Assembly: GCF_014529535.1 (NCBI RefSeq)
Contig: NW_023503370.1
Span: 496,001 to 560,000, forward strand
Origin: Bradysia coprophila
Taxonomy: Eukaryota; Arthropoda; Insecta; Diptera; Sciaridae
Reading direction: 5' to 3'
Length of the DNA: 64,000 nt
Part shown: positions 1-12,234 of the stretch, in pieces
Position numbering within the stretch: position 1 is the first letter of the stretch
Layout: each line of letters starts with the position of its first letter
Position numbers and translations under genes: made by a program
Notes under the pieces: generated by a model
The model's input: the letters and a program-made list of their open reading frames with translations, nothing else
What the model was told of the DNA's origin: nothing
Databases searched by the model: none

Positions 1-35
1 TTTTCGATTATTTTTCAAACATTTCTGTACGGAAA

Positions 36-759
36 ATGAGTTCGACTCCCAGCTCGATAAATTTAACCGCATTGGGAAACAATCTGGTTGAGAAGGTTCC
101 CACTATGGAGGTAAATGCCCGTCAATTAAGTTCGAAAAAATCACAGTTCACAAGATAAGGTACAATCATTCACAGAAAGTGAAGCTAGACTCTCTTTGGA
201 AGGAATCTACGACAGTTATCATATTTCTACGAAGATTTGGTTGCGTTTTTTGTCGACAATCAGCCATGGAAATCAGTAAACTCGTACCTACACTCCAGAA
301 GAACAACGTCCGTCTATTCGCTGTCGGATTAGAAGATTTCGGCTACGAAGAATTTGTGCAGGGAAATTATTTTAAAGGCGATTTGTACATAGACGTTGAT
401 GAGGCTAGTTATAAGGAAATCGGATACAAAAAATACAGCACATTTGGAGTGCTGATGTCGCTGTTACATAAAACCGCACGGAATGCCATTGCTAAGGTTT
501 TAGTTCTATTCTCTGTATTTGAATCGCCAAAAACTGTATTCCCTTTTAGAGCAGATCAGATGGATTGCCAGGTAATCTTGCTGGTAATGGACTCCAGACT
601 GGTGGAACACTTATAGTGAGCGATGGAGGAACGAAAATTTTGATGGATTACAGGCAGACCAATCCAGCTGATCATGCGGAAAATTCTGAGATTTTGAAAG
701 CGTTGGGAATTGCTGAGGTGCAGGCGGGTGATGATGCGGCTACAAATTCTGAACAATAA
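36..759 (+). CDS. PRXL2B: PRXL2/FAM213-type thioredoxin-fold protein (prostamide/prostaglandin F synthase-like)
   Basis: Three exons join in phase 0: 36-110, 176-496 and 550-759, giving about 201 residues, the family's usual size. The ATG at 36 is chosen because its exon ends at a clean GT donor. The second exon carries the redox motif FGCVFC (a CXXC, as in prostaglandin F synthase members) followed by RQSAMEISKL. Then come YFKGDLYIDVD, YKEIGYKKY and, across the last splice, GNLAGNGLQTGGTLIV, all typical of human PRXL2B. The known family reduces prostaglandin H2 or prostamide H2 with thioredoxin-like chemistry in the cytosol; substrate here is inferred. The CXXC favours the PRXL2B branch, though PRXL2A/C remain possible. 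An AATAAA lies near 1281. Confidence 0.88.
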
Positions 760-2039
760 TGAACTTGTTAGCCTTTAATCATGGGATTTTGTCAAACACT
801 AGAGAAAAATGTGTTTTTTTTTTAAATCCGAATCGGAGGTTGTTTCAATTGATTCCAGTCTCTATAGTTTCATTGAGAACGTCGACTCTCAGTAAAAAGA
901 GTTTGCGTTGTGGCAGTAATAAGGTCACGAAAATAGATTGCAGAGTGGACATGAAATGTCTTTTTGGAACTTCATCATATCACCGAAGAAGTCAGGAGAA
1001 TAATGGTCAAAAGCTGAATAGAGACACGGACCCAATCCATTTTTTTTATTAAGATTTCAGAAGCCAAAAAAGATGGACTCTAAACAAACAACGACTGGTT
1101 GGAAAGGTCTTTTCGTAAGCTATTTGAGGTCTGATAATCTACTAATGTCCTTAAAAACTAGTTCGTACCTGGCCACTTTGAAGTAAGACTCAGAAGTAAC
1201 AATAACCAGGTGGCCTAATATTCCATTTCTCTTCGAAAACATGTAAATAAGTAAATAATCATAATTCGATCAAATGTACGAGAAAAATAAAACAATTTTT
1301 CACTAAAATCGATTTGTAGACTATATAGATATACGCTACAGTCGTGCTTAGAAAATTGCTTAGCTGTTTTGTCTAATGAAACGTACGTCTCCCTGTTATA
1401 GCTAATATTTTAACTGTACTGTGACATGATCTGATACGTCCCTACTTGTAATACACTACCGATGAAAAGGAAGCAAAAATGCCATTGTTTTGTATTTGAC
1501 TTATTTTACTAAATATTATAACGAAACAGAATAAAGAATCAGGGACCGAAATAATAAATAAGCAAATTGTTAAGGTATATTTAAGGTTAAGGGACATTAA
1601 GCGGCTTTTAAATTTAAATTTAATGACCGTCAATGTCTTACGAAAAGTGCTCCTTTCTTAAGAATCATACCTTTTTTATCACAATGTCCTTTACCATTGA
1701 TTCCTAGCATTATCTTAATGATGATACTTTCAAACCTTAAATATGTAGAGAGGGGAGCTTCAATAGTATGGAACGAATTTTCTCGTTACGTTAATTGGGG
1801 TGGAGTCCATTTAGTGTGAAACTAAATGATCAAATTTAGGCAGAACAATATTCTTTCGAGATGTCCAAGGCTAGAAACTGTGGGACTCATCTCCGCCATC
1901 CAGACTCGTATTTGGTGATTTTTTAGGATAATTCGATTCGAATTATTTTCAAGTACGAAGTACTGCAGTGTAGGGTAAAGAGGTCAGTTACAGGCCCTCG
2001 TTTAGATGCGTGGATCATTTCGTCTTTTCTAGGCATGGG
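760..2039. other. Intergenic, no gene recognised
   Basis: AT-rich DNA holding the 3' flank of the PRXL2-like gene. The open frames here are short, have no recognisable domains and lack splice partners. Nothing else is supported. Confidence 0.6.
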
Positions 2040-2350
2040 CGATAATGATAATGATTATCGATAATTATCGACTTTTTTTATCGAAAATTATCAAAAAAAT
2101 ATCAATAATTATTGATATTTTGATAATTATCAAGATATCGATAATTCGATTTATCGATATTTCGGTCCGAAAATCCGATATTTATCGATATATTCCGATA
2201 TATCGATATATTATCATGAATTTTCAGATAAATATCAAAATATCGATATTTTGATAATTATCGAATTTCGATATTTTGATAATTATCGATAATTATCCAT
2301 AACGATATGATTAATCGATAGGTAATTTCGTTCGATAGATATTATCGATA
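2040..2350. repeat. TATCGATA / GATAATTATC motif cluster
   Basis: About 310 bases are built from variants of ATCGATA and GATAATTATC. The palindrome TATCGATA occurs at least seven times. It looks like a degenerate simple repeat, but TATCGATA is also the DRE recognised by DREF in flies, so a regulatory role is possible. It lies between the PRXL2-like gene and the nrf-6-like gene. Confidence 0.75.
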
Positions 2351-2768
2351 ATTTTGAACGTCTAGTCTTTTCCTTTGTTTGGATAACCAAAAGAAAATGC
2401 AAAAGAGGATTCGCATCTAAGCCGTGGCTTGCAACTAACCTCTTCGACCTATTTCAAGTTGATATCGACGTTCACATTCTTGCAAAAATATTGATAAATC
2501 AGCATTCTGCGGAGCAGTGCCATAAAAGCAGTCATAATGAAGCTGTATGTCTGCACTCGATGTATTGCGAAAACTTGTGCAGCATGATAGCTATATCGAA
2601 CTGCTTCGCTATATTATAATACATTATGTCCTTGCTTGTTTCGAAACTTTTACTTTTTATGAGACTTTGTCGATGGCACGTGCGTGAAAAGGAGTCGTAC
2701 TCGTCTCCCGTACTATTAGTTAATATATTAAAAAAACAAAAAAAACTCAAAATACACCAGCTAACAGA

Positions 2769-2911
2769 ACCGGACTGGCTCGAAAAAGCCCATCGGGGGC
2801 TCCATGCAACTCAACTTAAAAAGGCCCACAAATTAAAAATTCTCATAAAAAAATCCAAAAGGCCCATCGGGAATTCCCCGAATTCACCATATGGCCAGTC
2901 CGGGCCTGCCA
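2769..2911. repeat. Short inverted-repeat segment upstream of the nrf-6-like exon
   Basis: CCGGACTGGC at about 2770 is mirrored by GCCAGTCCGG at about 2894, and GCCCATCGGG occurs twice between them. It could be a small hairpin element or a remnant of one. The arms are only about 10 nt, so support is modest. Confidence 0.4.
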
Positions 2912-2942
2912 GCTAATATTCATGATCCCTATTAACATTACA

Positions 2943-5900
2943 GTCATTGATGCCTGGGGTAAAATTCCGTCTGGAATTTTATACGGAAACGCATATGAAT
3001 TGGGTCAGTTCGATGAATGCCTAACTATTGAGAAACCTGCTGATAATCAGGACACTAATGCTCTCAAAGGACAATATTGTTTAACTCAATTAAATATTGA
3101 AAGCGATGCTGGAACATCAAAAATATTCGATAGAATAAACGACAATAGACAGTTAAAAAAAGACAATAAATTTAAAGGAACTGGTGCTAGACTAATGCCG
3201 ACGCAGCGAGCTGGGTTAGATAATTCTTCAGTTTAAATGTGACTGGTGGTTAAGAATTCGTTTTTTTTTTCTAATTTCATTAATCAGATCGCTGGGCCTG
3301 AATCTCGGCATTTGTGTTCCGGATTCATGCTCACCAGAAACATTGACACAGATTGTGAACTATGCATTGAATGTTTCAAACGTAAGTGCAATGGCATTGG
3401 TGTCAACCGATTTTTGTCACACAAATGTTAAAGCTGATTTGAGTCCGCTAGATGTTTTTACTATGTAAGTATTGTTACCTACACCGCAACCAACGAGACA
3501 TAAAAACGCTAAAAATTACAATTTTAACAAAAAATTTCGTCAATAAAGATCCTTTTTCGGAATTATTGCTCTACTCATGGTAGCCAGTACAATTTATGAT
3601 GTTCTGATGACCCGGAATAAAAGTTAGTACAACCAAAGGTGCTTTGGTACAACCAAATTATTTGTAACTTCTACAGCTGATCGCAAACAATTTTGTTTCT
3701 ACTTGACATAGAAAATAAGCAAATTGGTCTAACGGCTTTCTCCGTGTACTCAAACGCTCAGAAAATATTCCATTGCAAAAGAAGCAGCTCCCAAGACGCC
3801 ATAGACTGCTTGAATGGTATTAGGGTGCTGTCTATTGTTTGGGTATTTCATTTTGTTCTATACGATAACAGCAAATGAACAAATGTTGGACCCCTTTTTT
3901 CTAGGTAATGTTCGGTCACGCTCACATGATATTCGCTTTGGGACCATTAATAAATCCTGCCTACATCCTGGAGGTATTTCATTTCGTGTATTGTATTCAA
4001 TTTGAGTAATTTAATTTAACGATTTAATTGTCCATAGTGGATGAAACAATTGTACAGTATGCTATTGATATCGGCAACGGTTTCAGTGGATAGTTTCTTC
4101 TTGTTGAGTGGTCTTTTAGTCGCATGGTCAAGCCTGAGACATCTGGACAAAAGGTTGTTCAACACTTAATTGCTAACTAACTAACTGTTCAATTCATCGT
4201 TCGCTCTTTTTAATTTAAAAATTGTCAGCAATGGAAAATTAAACATTTTCCTGTTGTACTTCCACCGATACATTCGACTTACTCCTCCGCTAGCCGCATT
4301 AGTATTACTATCATCATCATTAATGCGGCAGTTTGGTAGTGGACCGTTGTGGAAAATTTTCATAAGTGCTGCTGATAAACCATGCCAGAAGTACTGGTGG
4401 TCAACACTTTTGTACGTTCAGAATTATGTCAATCCGAACAATATGGTGACTAAAACCTTCCTCACTAATTTCGGTTATGCTCACTAACAAAATTGTTTCA
4501 ATTTATATGTTCTGTAGTGTCTTGGTCATTCCTGGTATTTAGCAGTGGACACTCAGCTGTTTGTTTTGTCACCGCTTATCGTGTATCCGTTATGGCGATG
4601 GCGTCGGAAATTCGTTTGGGTTATTCCAATTCTAATTGCATTGTCAATGGGATGTGTTTTCGGCATTTTCATGATAAATCACTACTCAGCACAAGCTATG
4701 ACACACATGTAAGTCGTTTTCAATTCGCTTGGTCTACAAAACATTGATCTAAAAAACAATTTTTAAAAGAACCACATCCACACGAGTTCGTATGATAATT
4801 TTGGGTGTAACATTTCCGACTCTTCTCGAAAGTCATGGTTATGGCTACTTCAAAATTTAGGTGTTTTTCTGCGGTCGAATTTCACTAGATCTTTGAAGTA
4901 GCAAATGACAAATTCTTGCAAGCTTCAATCAAGTCTTGTTACCGGTAAATTCATTTACCAAAATTTACCGAAAATTTCAGTAAATTTAGTGAATCAGTTT
5001 ACCATTAATAGGCTATGGCTTCAATATCCTTTCCTCAGTTCCTTTAGTGTTCCAATCAAACGGGAATTCGAACTCTCAAAAAAATCAGTGTTACTGATAG
5101 TTGTCCCCATTAAAAAGTCCAGTGCAAAAATCATTTTAAACCTTTTTGCATAATTTTAATAATTCGTGATCAATCCAATGATATGATGTAGCCGTTGCTT
5201 AGATTTTAGTTCCTACTGATCAATAAAATGTCAATGATTCAGTACTCGACGATCGAGATTGCAGAGAGCGAATTATTTATATTTAATTTAAAAAATATTG
5301 ATCAGGATGGGCGGTGATTCAATGGTTAAAACTTATTATCCAACTCACACTCGAATGGGCGCATGGTTGGTGGGAGTATTACTCGGTTATATGTTGTACA
5401 AATTGAAAAGGAAGTCGATCAAATTACCAAAGGTAGACAGATCCCTTAAAAAAATACCAGAAAGAAAAATATTTTCATCTTCCACGCAGATACTCATTGC
5501 AATTGGTTGGTCAATTGCCGTAGGCACAATACTTTCGATAATATTCGGACCATATTATATGCAGCAGCCAGATTACATAGCAACTGATTTGGAGAGTGCA
5601 TTTTACGAGTCATTTAGTCGAGTATGTTGGGCGATCAGTTTGTCCTGGATAATATTTGCGTGCATTCATGGCTATGGTGGTCCAGTTAATTGGTTCTTAT
5701 CACTACCACAATGGCAACCATTGGCTAGACTCTCATATTCCATTTATCTTGTTCATCTTCCGATCCAACTGCTGATAGCGGCGTCCTCACGAACTCCACT
5801 AAATTTCACCGAAAATTTGGCGGTAAAATATTATTTTTTTGAATTTTTTTATTTTTTCAAATATTCTGTTTTCAGATCCACAAATTTTGGGGAGATTTTG

Positions 5901-6168
5901 GTATTTTCACAGATTTTTATTATTGCTTCGTCAAATAAAATGAAATTGTTTGAATTCATTGACAGGTCTAACATTAACAGCTTCCTTATTTTGGACATTA
6001 GCTTTCGAGTCACCTGTTGTCGTGCTCGAGAAAATCATGTTTTCCAAGAAAACAGCGGCCGTTACAGTTTCTAACGAACACTTAGTCAGAAATAATTTTA
6101 GCAGCACAGAAGGAATTGTTGGACCAAATGACGGTCACAACTTACGGTTACCATCAAACAAAGTGTAG
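2943..6168 (+). CDS. Nose-resistant-to-fluoxetine (nrf-6)-like membrane acyltransferase, 5' end not found
   Basis: Exons fit at 2943-3214, 3288-3464, 3549-3622, 3712-3842, 3905-3973, 4038-4153, 4229-4445, 4518-4708, 5306-5822, 5876-5900 and 5966-6168, all phase-consistent. The extracellular NRF domain is recognisable from IDAWGKIPSGILYGNAYELG, GQYCLT and LGICVPDSCSPET. The acyltransferase-3 domain follows: ALDCLNGIRVLS-type start (here AIDCLNGIRVLSIVW), SVDSFFLLSGLLV, FHRYIRLTPP, LGHSWYLAVDTQ, ARLSYSIYLVHLP and FWTLAFESPVVVLEK, with many hydrophobic segments. In worms and flies such proteins are multi-pass membrane proteins linked to lipid and drug uptake; the substrate here is unknown. The exon(s) for the signal peptide and the Cys-rich start are not visible upstream, so the gene is partial or its first intron is long. 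Several introns reuse a GTATTT donor. Confidence 0.85.
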
Positions 6169-6492
6169 AGTGCAGAAGTTACGCTTAATAATACCAATAA
6201 AAATACCAAAATTTTACTGATATAATTGAAATGAAAGAGAAGTGTTGTTTTGATTTGATTCCATAAGAGGTGCAAAACTTTCCGATATTCCGATGTTTTT
6301 AGATTAGTGTGTATTGTAGACTTTGGAGTCTAAACGATGATAAACCGAATTTTTTCTATCAAAGAAACTTGTGTCAACAGAGCGTCAAAATTTGCTTTTT
6401 GAATTACTAGGCCTCACCTTTTGGGTGGGTTACGTCCCTTGACTGACTGATTTCGTCAATCAATTTTTACGATTGTTGCATAAATAACAACT

Positions 6493-6742
6493 GGGCCTCG
6501 ATTCTCATGCTATCGTAACTCCAAATATTCGTAACTTGACAGTTTATACACACAACTCAACTCCCATAAGAACTGTCAAGTTACGAATTCTTAAAGTTAC
6601 GAAAATACGAGAACTGCACCCTGGGTTTCTCATAAATTTGGAACTCTATAAATTCGTACCGTGACAGTTACCTGTATAGAATCCAAGAAGAACTGTAAAG
6701 TTACGAATTCTTAAAATTACGAACGTATGAGAGTCGAGGCCC
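6493..6742. mobile_element. MITE-like element with about 26-bp terminal inverted repeats
   Basis: The left end GGGCCTCGATTCTCATGCTA is mirrored, with a few mismatches, by the right end running to GAGTCGAGGCCC. Inside are two further self-complementary pairs (CGTAACTTGACAGT with ACTGTCAAGTTACG, and a second, weaker set). The element therefore looks like two fused hairpins. It encodes nothing. Confidence 0.7.
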
Positions 6743-7058
6743 TGACCGAGGCCCTGACTTGATTTCTTATGAATTGCGCATTCCTTTTATTTTATTCAAA
6801 GCAAAATCTGAGAATAAACAAAGCGAACTATGTCTTACAAACGATCGATTGTCTGGTAAAGGTAAAGCAACGTAGATTGGAATAAAATTGCATCACGTGC
6901 AGCAATGAATTATATATTGATCAGAAATCGAAGTGAAGCTATTGCGACCAGACCCTATTTTTGTGAGTTAAAATTCTTTAGTGCCACTCAGCATCATAAT
7001 ATGCAAAATTTTCAAACTTTAGATGCCTCCGTGGGATAAAACATTGTATGCAACTCGA

Positions 7059-7139
7059 TGCAAAGTACTTTATTAGGCTCACGTCTTATGCGGCCTCGTG
7101 TCATAATTACACATCCTGAGCCTAATAAAGTACTTTGCA
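7059..7139. repeat. Perfect 23-bp stem hairpin
   Basis: TGCAAAGTACTTTATTAGGC and its three following bases (7059-7081) are exactly mirrored at 7117-7139, around a loop of about 35 bases. It is probably a short foldback element. Confidence 0.7.
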
Positions 7140-7281
7140 CCTCGATATCCTCGAAAATTTCTGTAAATCTCGAAGTGAATTTCCAATTATTTGCAACAAA
7201 AAAGTATATTTAAATATGCGAAAAAAAGGCTGCTCACAATGACGCAGCCCGTAAAAAAACGATCTTTTCAAAAATCAACGG

Positions 7282-7565
7282 TTACAACATATAAAAATCA
7301 TCTACTTTATCCGGTCCCAAAGTCCCCAGAATACACGCAGCGTTGCCTCTTTGTATCGCAATTGAAATTTTCTGCAATAAATAATCCAATGATCGCGGTT
7401 CCCCTGAAGCGGCCTTTGTAATTTTTCCTAATTTCTCAATGAATTTCTTTGGTTCAGGTCCCATACAGCCTAAAGTCTCGAAAGCTAGAGGAGCAAACAA
7501 ATAATTTTCTTTGAAACGCTTATAATGATTGTGTTTAAATCTTTCCGCGTTATCCGCAATCGACC
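7282..7565 (-). mobile_element. Retroelement protein fragment (family undetermined)
   Basis: On the minus strand a frame reads ERFKHNHYKRFKENYLFAP, then LAFETLGCMGP, then ISIAIQRGNAACILGTLGP. This is the conserved C-terminal block found downstream of reverse transcriptase in many animal retroelement polyproteins. A related block lies at 18468-18659. No reverse-transcriptase core is visible, so this is a fossil fragment. Confidence 0.6.
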
Positions 7566-8329
7566 GCTGCTAGATTCATTAATGTATGAAGGCGCCAATG
7601 TATCTCTTACTGTTACACCCCAAATAAGATATTTCCCATGACTCCAACTTAAAGAATTTTAATTCTTGAGTATGGGGGTACAGGCAGATATTATTTTGTT
7701 GCAAAGAAAGTCTACAACAATTTTATTAATTAAAGAAAGTCTATTCACAGTTCGCTGGGGTTATGCAAAAATATCTCAAACAGATTGTGACTAACTGGAA
7801 TACCCTGCATGCCTATATTATTGCTTTGGATAGTATAAATTTCACCTATCCTACCAGGTGGTAAATGACCACTTCGATTGGAGTTTTTTTTTTGCTAAAG
7901 AAAATGTTTAATTATTTTTTCTTAAAATAAGTCCCACGCTGGCCATATGAACATTCTAAAAAAAAAACAAAAAAAATCCATATGAACGCTTCCGAAATGT
8001 CTACCAACCACCATATTTTCGGCATAGAAGGCTTCTCATTGTTAGTTATTAAACGAAAACATGTAGCAAGGAAGGTCCAAGGAAGGAAAATTACATCAAA
8101 AAAGTTGAAAAGCACTAAAATAACTGAACTAAACAAAAGCTCTGCACCAGGTGAGCATTATAATCAACTAGACAATTAATTAGGAGATGGCGAGGGAGAT
8201 GGGCACGGACTTGGCAAAAGCTAATGAGAAGGTGAGGTTCAAACTAACCATCGGACTCAAGCACTGCCATAATGTAATTAATCGCAATTATCAAACACTC
8301 AGTGAGATCAGTGGGTTTTATGAGTCATC

Positions 8330-8360
<31 letters not shown>

Positions 8361-8805
8361 CAAAACTGTGATAGCACACAAAAAGAAACAACGAAAATTT
8401 GATTTAAAGTTTAGCTTAATTTAATTAAAATTTAAATTTTTGCTGAAAATATCCAATATAACTTCGTTTTAAACAGTAATACAATATCAATGGAAATGAT
8501 TCGTCATATCAATAAATTTAAATTCTTTTACAAAGTAAAATTCGTACAATCCTACGACAATTTCATTGACCGACTAAATGCTCGAAAAATAATTTATTTA
8601 TTTCTTCTTCAACTTCTTTGTTTTGTTCAGTGAAATTATTAATCAAAATTGTCCGGGTTTCTTCTTCTCACCACCCATCCCAACAATAATCACTTTCGTC
8701 ATCAACGCCTTCAAAAATAATACTACAACCAATCAACGAACAATTAATATTCTTACGTTTCTTAAGCTCAATCAAATGAAAGGGGAAACATTGTCTTCAT
8801 CAAAT
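7566..8805. other. Intergenic, with a CT microsatellite
   Basis: There is no gene I can recognise. A (CT)n run sits at about 8335-8361. Two adjacent short open frames (7982-8179 and 8187-8402) have no recognisable domain. The last part is 3' flank of the RNF141-like gene. Confidence 0.5.
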
Positions 8806-10617
8806 TCACTGTTCTGTTCTGGACAATGCCATCAATTCGTTGCATATCTTTTCGCTTATCTCTCCTGCAGCTGGTAATTCTGAAAGAACCCATGTGTCAT
8901 CGGTTGAGCTGAGCTCGGCCTGGCATATTGGACAGGTTTTTCTGCTCATATTCCTGTAAAGGGAAAAAATCAATGTTACGCTAGAAATGGAGTCCTTTTA
9001 ACACTATTTTAGAGATGTTATACAATTTAGAGCCCATTTTGTGGTGACAGATAAATCGATGCCGAGGTTAGGGCAGCTCCACTCTATATTTAGATTCGCC
9101 AATTTTAAAGGTTTATAGCAACAGTCTTCCTTTTAATTGGTAGTGCAGTGCAGCCATGGTAGTTTCGCGTTAAAAGTACTGAAGGGCTGAGCATGCATTT
9201 TGCAAATTTCGTCAGGCTCGAATTCGGAGCAGAGATTTTGTTAAGTTTCATTCAGAGTTAAATCCATCTCACACGAGCACACTGCCTTTCCAGACGTTTC
9301 AGCATTAAATGCCTAGCTCAAGAACAGAATAGCAACACTCTTAGTGTGGAAGCATAAGACATTTCAACCTAGATTATAGGACCCAACTTGAAGCTCCAAA
9401 TACTGCATGGTATGACAATGGGTGTGTGTCAGAAAGTGGGAAGGGCTGTTGCACACTAGTTTGTTCGCGTAAAAATGGATAGCACTTTTTGTTGACAAAT
9501 TTTGTGTTTTAAGTTAGACTTACAATGAATACACTGGGAACAATCAGACAAACAAACAAACTGCCTTAGTGTACAGTTCTTTTATCGGATTTTCTTAAAT
9601 TCTTGAAAACTTTATCAAGTTTCTCGAAAAGCAATGTCAAGAAATTACGAAAAAATAGGCTCTGCCGGCCTCAAGTTCGATATATATATTAGATCTGTTT
9701 GGAGATACTATTTCCATCATGGCTACCACACGTGCAAGTAACTTTTCAATATCACTAAAGTCACTGATCTCTCTGTACTAGAAAATCCTAAATCAGAAAG
9801 GAAAGTGTGGGTTGCGACCTTGTGGTGACCTTTTCATGGATGTAAATGCATAATACAACAATCATAATCAACGTACCATTGTTCTATACAGGGACAACAA
9901 AATGTATGTGCGCATGGCAATAATACTTCTGGCTTCCGATCCAAGCAAATTGAACACTCCTGAAGTAGTTCGGATCCGGATGCTTCTTCGCTGGTTGGAC
10001 TCGATTCGGCGAAACAGTCCACCTTGTCCATTAATATTGAAGCGGTTAAGTTTTCCTGAACGCGAAAATCAAATCTGAATTGGTTTGAGTAGACTAAAAA
10101 TTTTCATAAGCGTTCCCAACCTGTTGCTTTTCGCTGGAAATCATCACTTGGAGATGTGATTGAAATGTTTTGAACACTCGCAGAAATTGTTTTAGATTCA
10201 GGAATTTGTAGCTTTCAATTTGTCTCGACTCAGGATCGACTTTTACACATGCGATTTGCACGGTTGCCTTCCATAACATCGTTGCGTCTGTGCCTTTTTT
10301 CACTGCAAAAACCAGCTGTTTTCCACTAGAGTCCAAACATTTGCGCGATCTATCAACAAAGTGAATTCATTGAAAACGATTGAAAATTGAACCGATTGTT
10401 GTCGTACGAACAATTCATTCAATTCGGACAAACATTTCTGGAAATCGTCATAATTCAGCGTTCCAATTTCGGAAAAAATTTGTGCGTGCTTTTTCACTTC
10501 GTAATTCAGTTGCTCCACTGTCTCTGGTATCGCCTCTGAAATTTGTTTAACGTAATTGCTAACGAATGTTCGGTCGGGTATTTTCAACTAACCTGAAATG
10601 CTATTACTTTGGCCCAT
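8806..10617 (-). CDS. RNF141: RING finger protein 141-like E3 ligase
   Basis: Five minus-strand exons fit in phase: 10593-10617, 10412-10535, 10121-10349, 9877-10055 and 8806-8953. The protein starts MGQSNSIS, an N-myristoylation-like Gly2, as in vertebrate RNF141 (MGQ). A long conserved middle follows, with FAVKKGTDATMLWKATVQIA and FLNLKQFLRVFKTF. The C3HC4 RING finger is spliced across the last intron: CSICLDRKPEVLLPCAHTFC, then CPCIEQW|NMSRKTCPIC, with all eight zinc ligands present. The tail TWVLSELP also matches the family. RNF141 proteins are putative E3 ubiquitin ligases; the target is unknown. Introns are 57, 62, 65 and 923 nt. The second donor (GTTCGT) is non-consensus and was chosen because it restores both frame and homology. 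Confidence 0.9.
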
Positions 10618-11098
10618 AGTTTTTTTTCAACTGTTGGAAACTCTGAAAACTTTCGGCTCAAACGCAATAAATGTAAACGAAAACAATGAAAAACAAACTC
10701 AGCTGACAGTTATCAGTCAGTGTTGCTAGGCCATTCATTTGGATGTTCAAAATGTTTAATTTAGCTTATCTCATTCATATAAAATGCATGGTTACGATGG
10801 TTACTTGCGAGGGGTTTTCACGATATGCTTCAATATTTTTGCGGCGAATATTTAAAACAAACAGCTTTTCATAACATGGCAGCAGTCGGCAAATTCATGT
10901 CTACTAAACTTTCGACAATAGACTGTTACGATCAGCAAGGTTCTGAAAGAACAGAATAAGACAACCCTGAGTTGATCACGAAGGCGGTGACACACAATTG
11001 CGTCAACGGCTGCGAAGTTTATATGTAAAATTGAACTTAACAAAAACAAAATTCTGAATTTTCGATAAATTTTTTTTCTTCAAGTTGATTTCTCCACT
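10618..11098. other. Upstream flank of the RNF141-like gene
   Basis: This should contain the RNF141-like promoter and 5' UTR. No element stands out. Confidence 0.4.
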
Positions 11099-12234
11099 TA
11101 AATAACCTCCATACAAACTACACACACACTCTACGGGGAATAATGATCGAGATGTCCGTTGCATTGCGTTATGCTATTTTAAAAGAACCACTACTTGCGT
11201 AAAATTTGAACTGTCAAAATTTATTTTCATGCTTCGGGGCCGAAAATGAGGGCAATTTTTCGAATTTTCTCGGGTTTCCGGCCCTCTGCATGAAAACTCA
11301 CATGTGCACCTGTTTGGGACGATTGGTTTAAGGCACTTTCGCTTGTAAGCCTCACTTCGTTCGGCCTACAATCCGCGAAATTGCCTAAAATCAATCGTCC
11401 AAAACAGGTACACAAATGACTATTTCGTTTGTAACATGAAATTGTTGTTTTGATAAAATTTGTTATGTTTTGTTTCGATTTTCCTTGTGTAATTCACATT
11501 TATTCTCGGACAATGTTGGGTCGGCGAGTTAAGAGGATATGTGTTTGCATTTACTTCTTTTGTTCTGTGATGTATCGGAAATTTTCAATTTTTAAAAATT
11601 GAAATAAAACCTCTCGGCTGGTGTAGCTTCACTGAGGATTTGACAATAAACTTTAGCTCCGACGAATCCGGTCTACGATCATCAAACATATATGTATGTT
11701 AGAAAATTTCCAGCGACCAGCGGAATAGTAGGATGTAACAATTTTAAAAGGGCTTTGTACCAAGATCGCGCGTAGGAAAGATGAGTAAATTATTTTGTAC
11801 AAGACCGACATCCGCTGCAAATCTCATCCCGGTGCACTGAATGAAGTTTTTTTTACGAATCGTTCAGTTTACAGGACTAAGAATGTCAATTAATAACATC
11901 ACCAACATATTTTTCGCAATATTTGTCCGTGTTCCGTTTTCAATAACCCGAACTTTTTCACTGATGTGTTGCCTCTGTTCAAAAAGTTCATGTTACAGCG
12001 TTTGAACTATGAAAACTCATTTTCATAACTGATTGTGAAGATTTCACTTCACGTAGTTTAACCTAATTCAATTAAAAACTAATTAATTGAACCAACGGAA
12101 ATTAAATGTAACTCAACTCATTCAAATTTTTCGCGCGTTAAAAAACGACAGTGGTCCCCGACGCATGAAATACAAATACATCTCGATCATTATTCCCCGT
12201 AGAGTGTGTGTGTAGTTTGTATGGAGGTTATTTA
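11099..12234. mobile_element. Non-autonomous DNA element with about 55-bp terminal inverted repeats
   Basis: The stretch starting at 11101 (AATAACCTCCATACAAACTA, continuing to about 11151) is mirrored almost exactly at 12182-12233. A TA at each edge is compatible with a TA target duplication of the Tc1/mariner kind. The 1.1-kb interior has no transposase. Part of the interior (11229-11415) is itself a dispersed repeat, also found at 35026-35220. Confidence 0.75.
11229..11415. repeat. Dispersed hairpin repeat, copy A
   Basis: It shares long stretches with 35026-35220, for example GAGGGCAATTTT, TGCATGAAAACTC, CACTTCGTTCGGCCTACAA-like and GCGAAATTGCCTAAAATCAA. It is self-complementary: the CTGTTTGGGACGATTG arm pairs with CAATCGTCCAAAACAG. 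It is nested in the element at 11099-12234. Confidence 0.75.

Noticed and set aside
7982-8402. Two adjacent basic open frames
   Set aside because: No recognised domain and they end in a CT microsatellite; not enough to call a gene.
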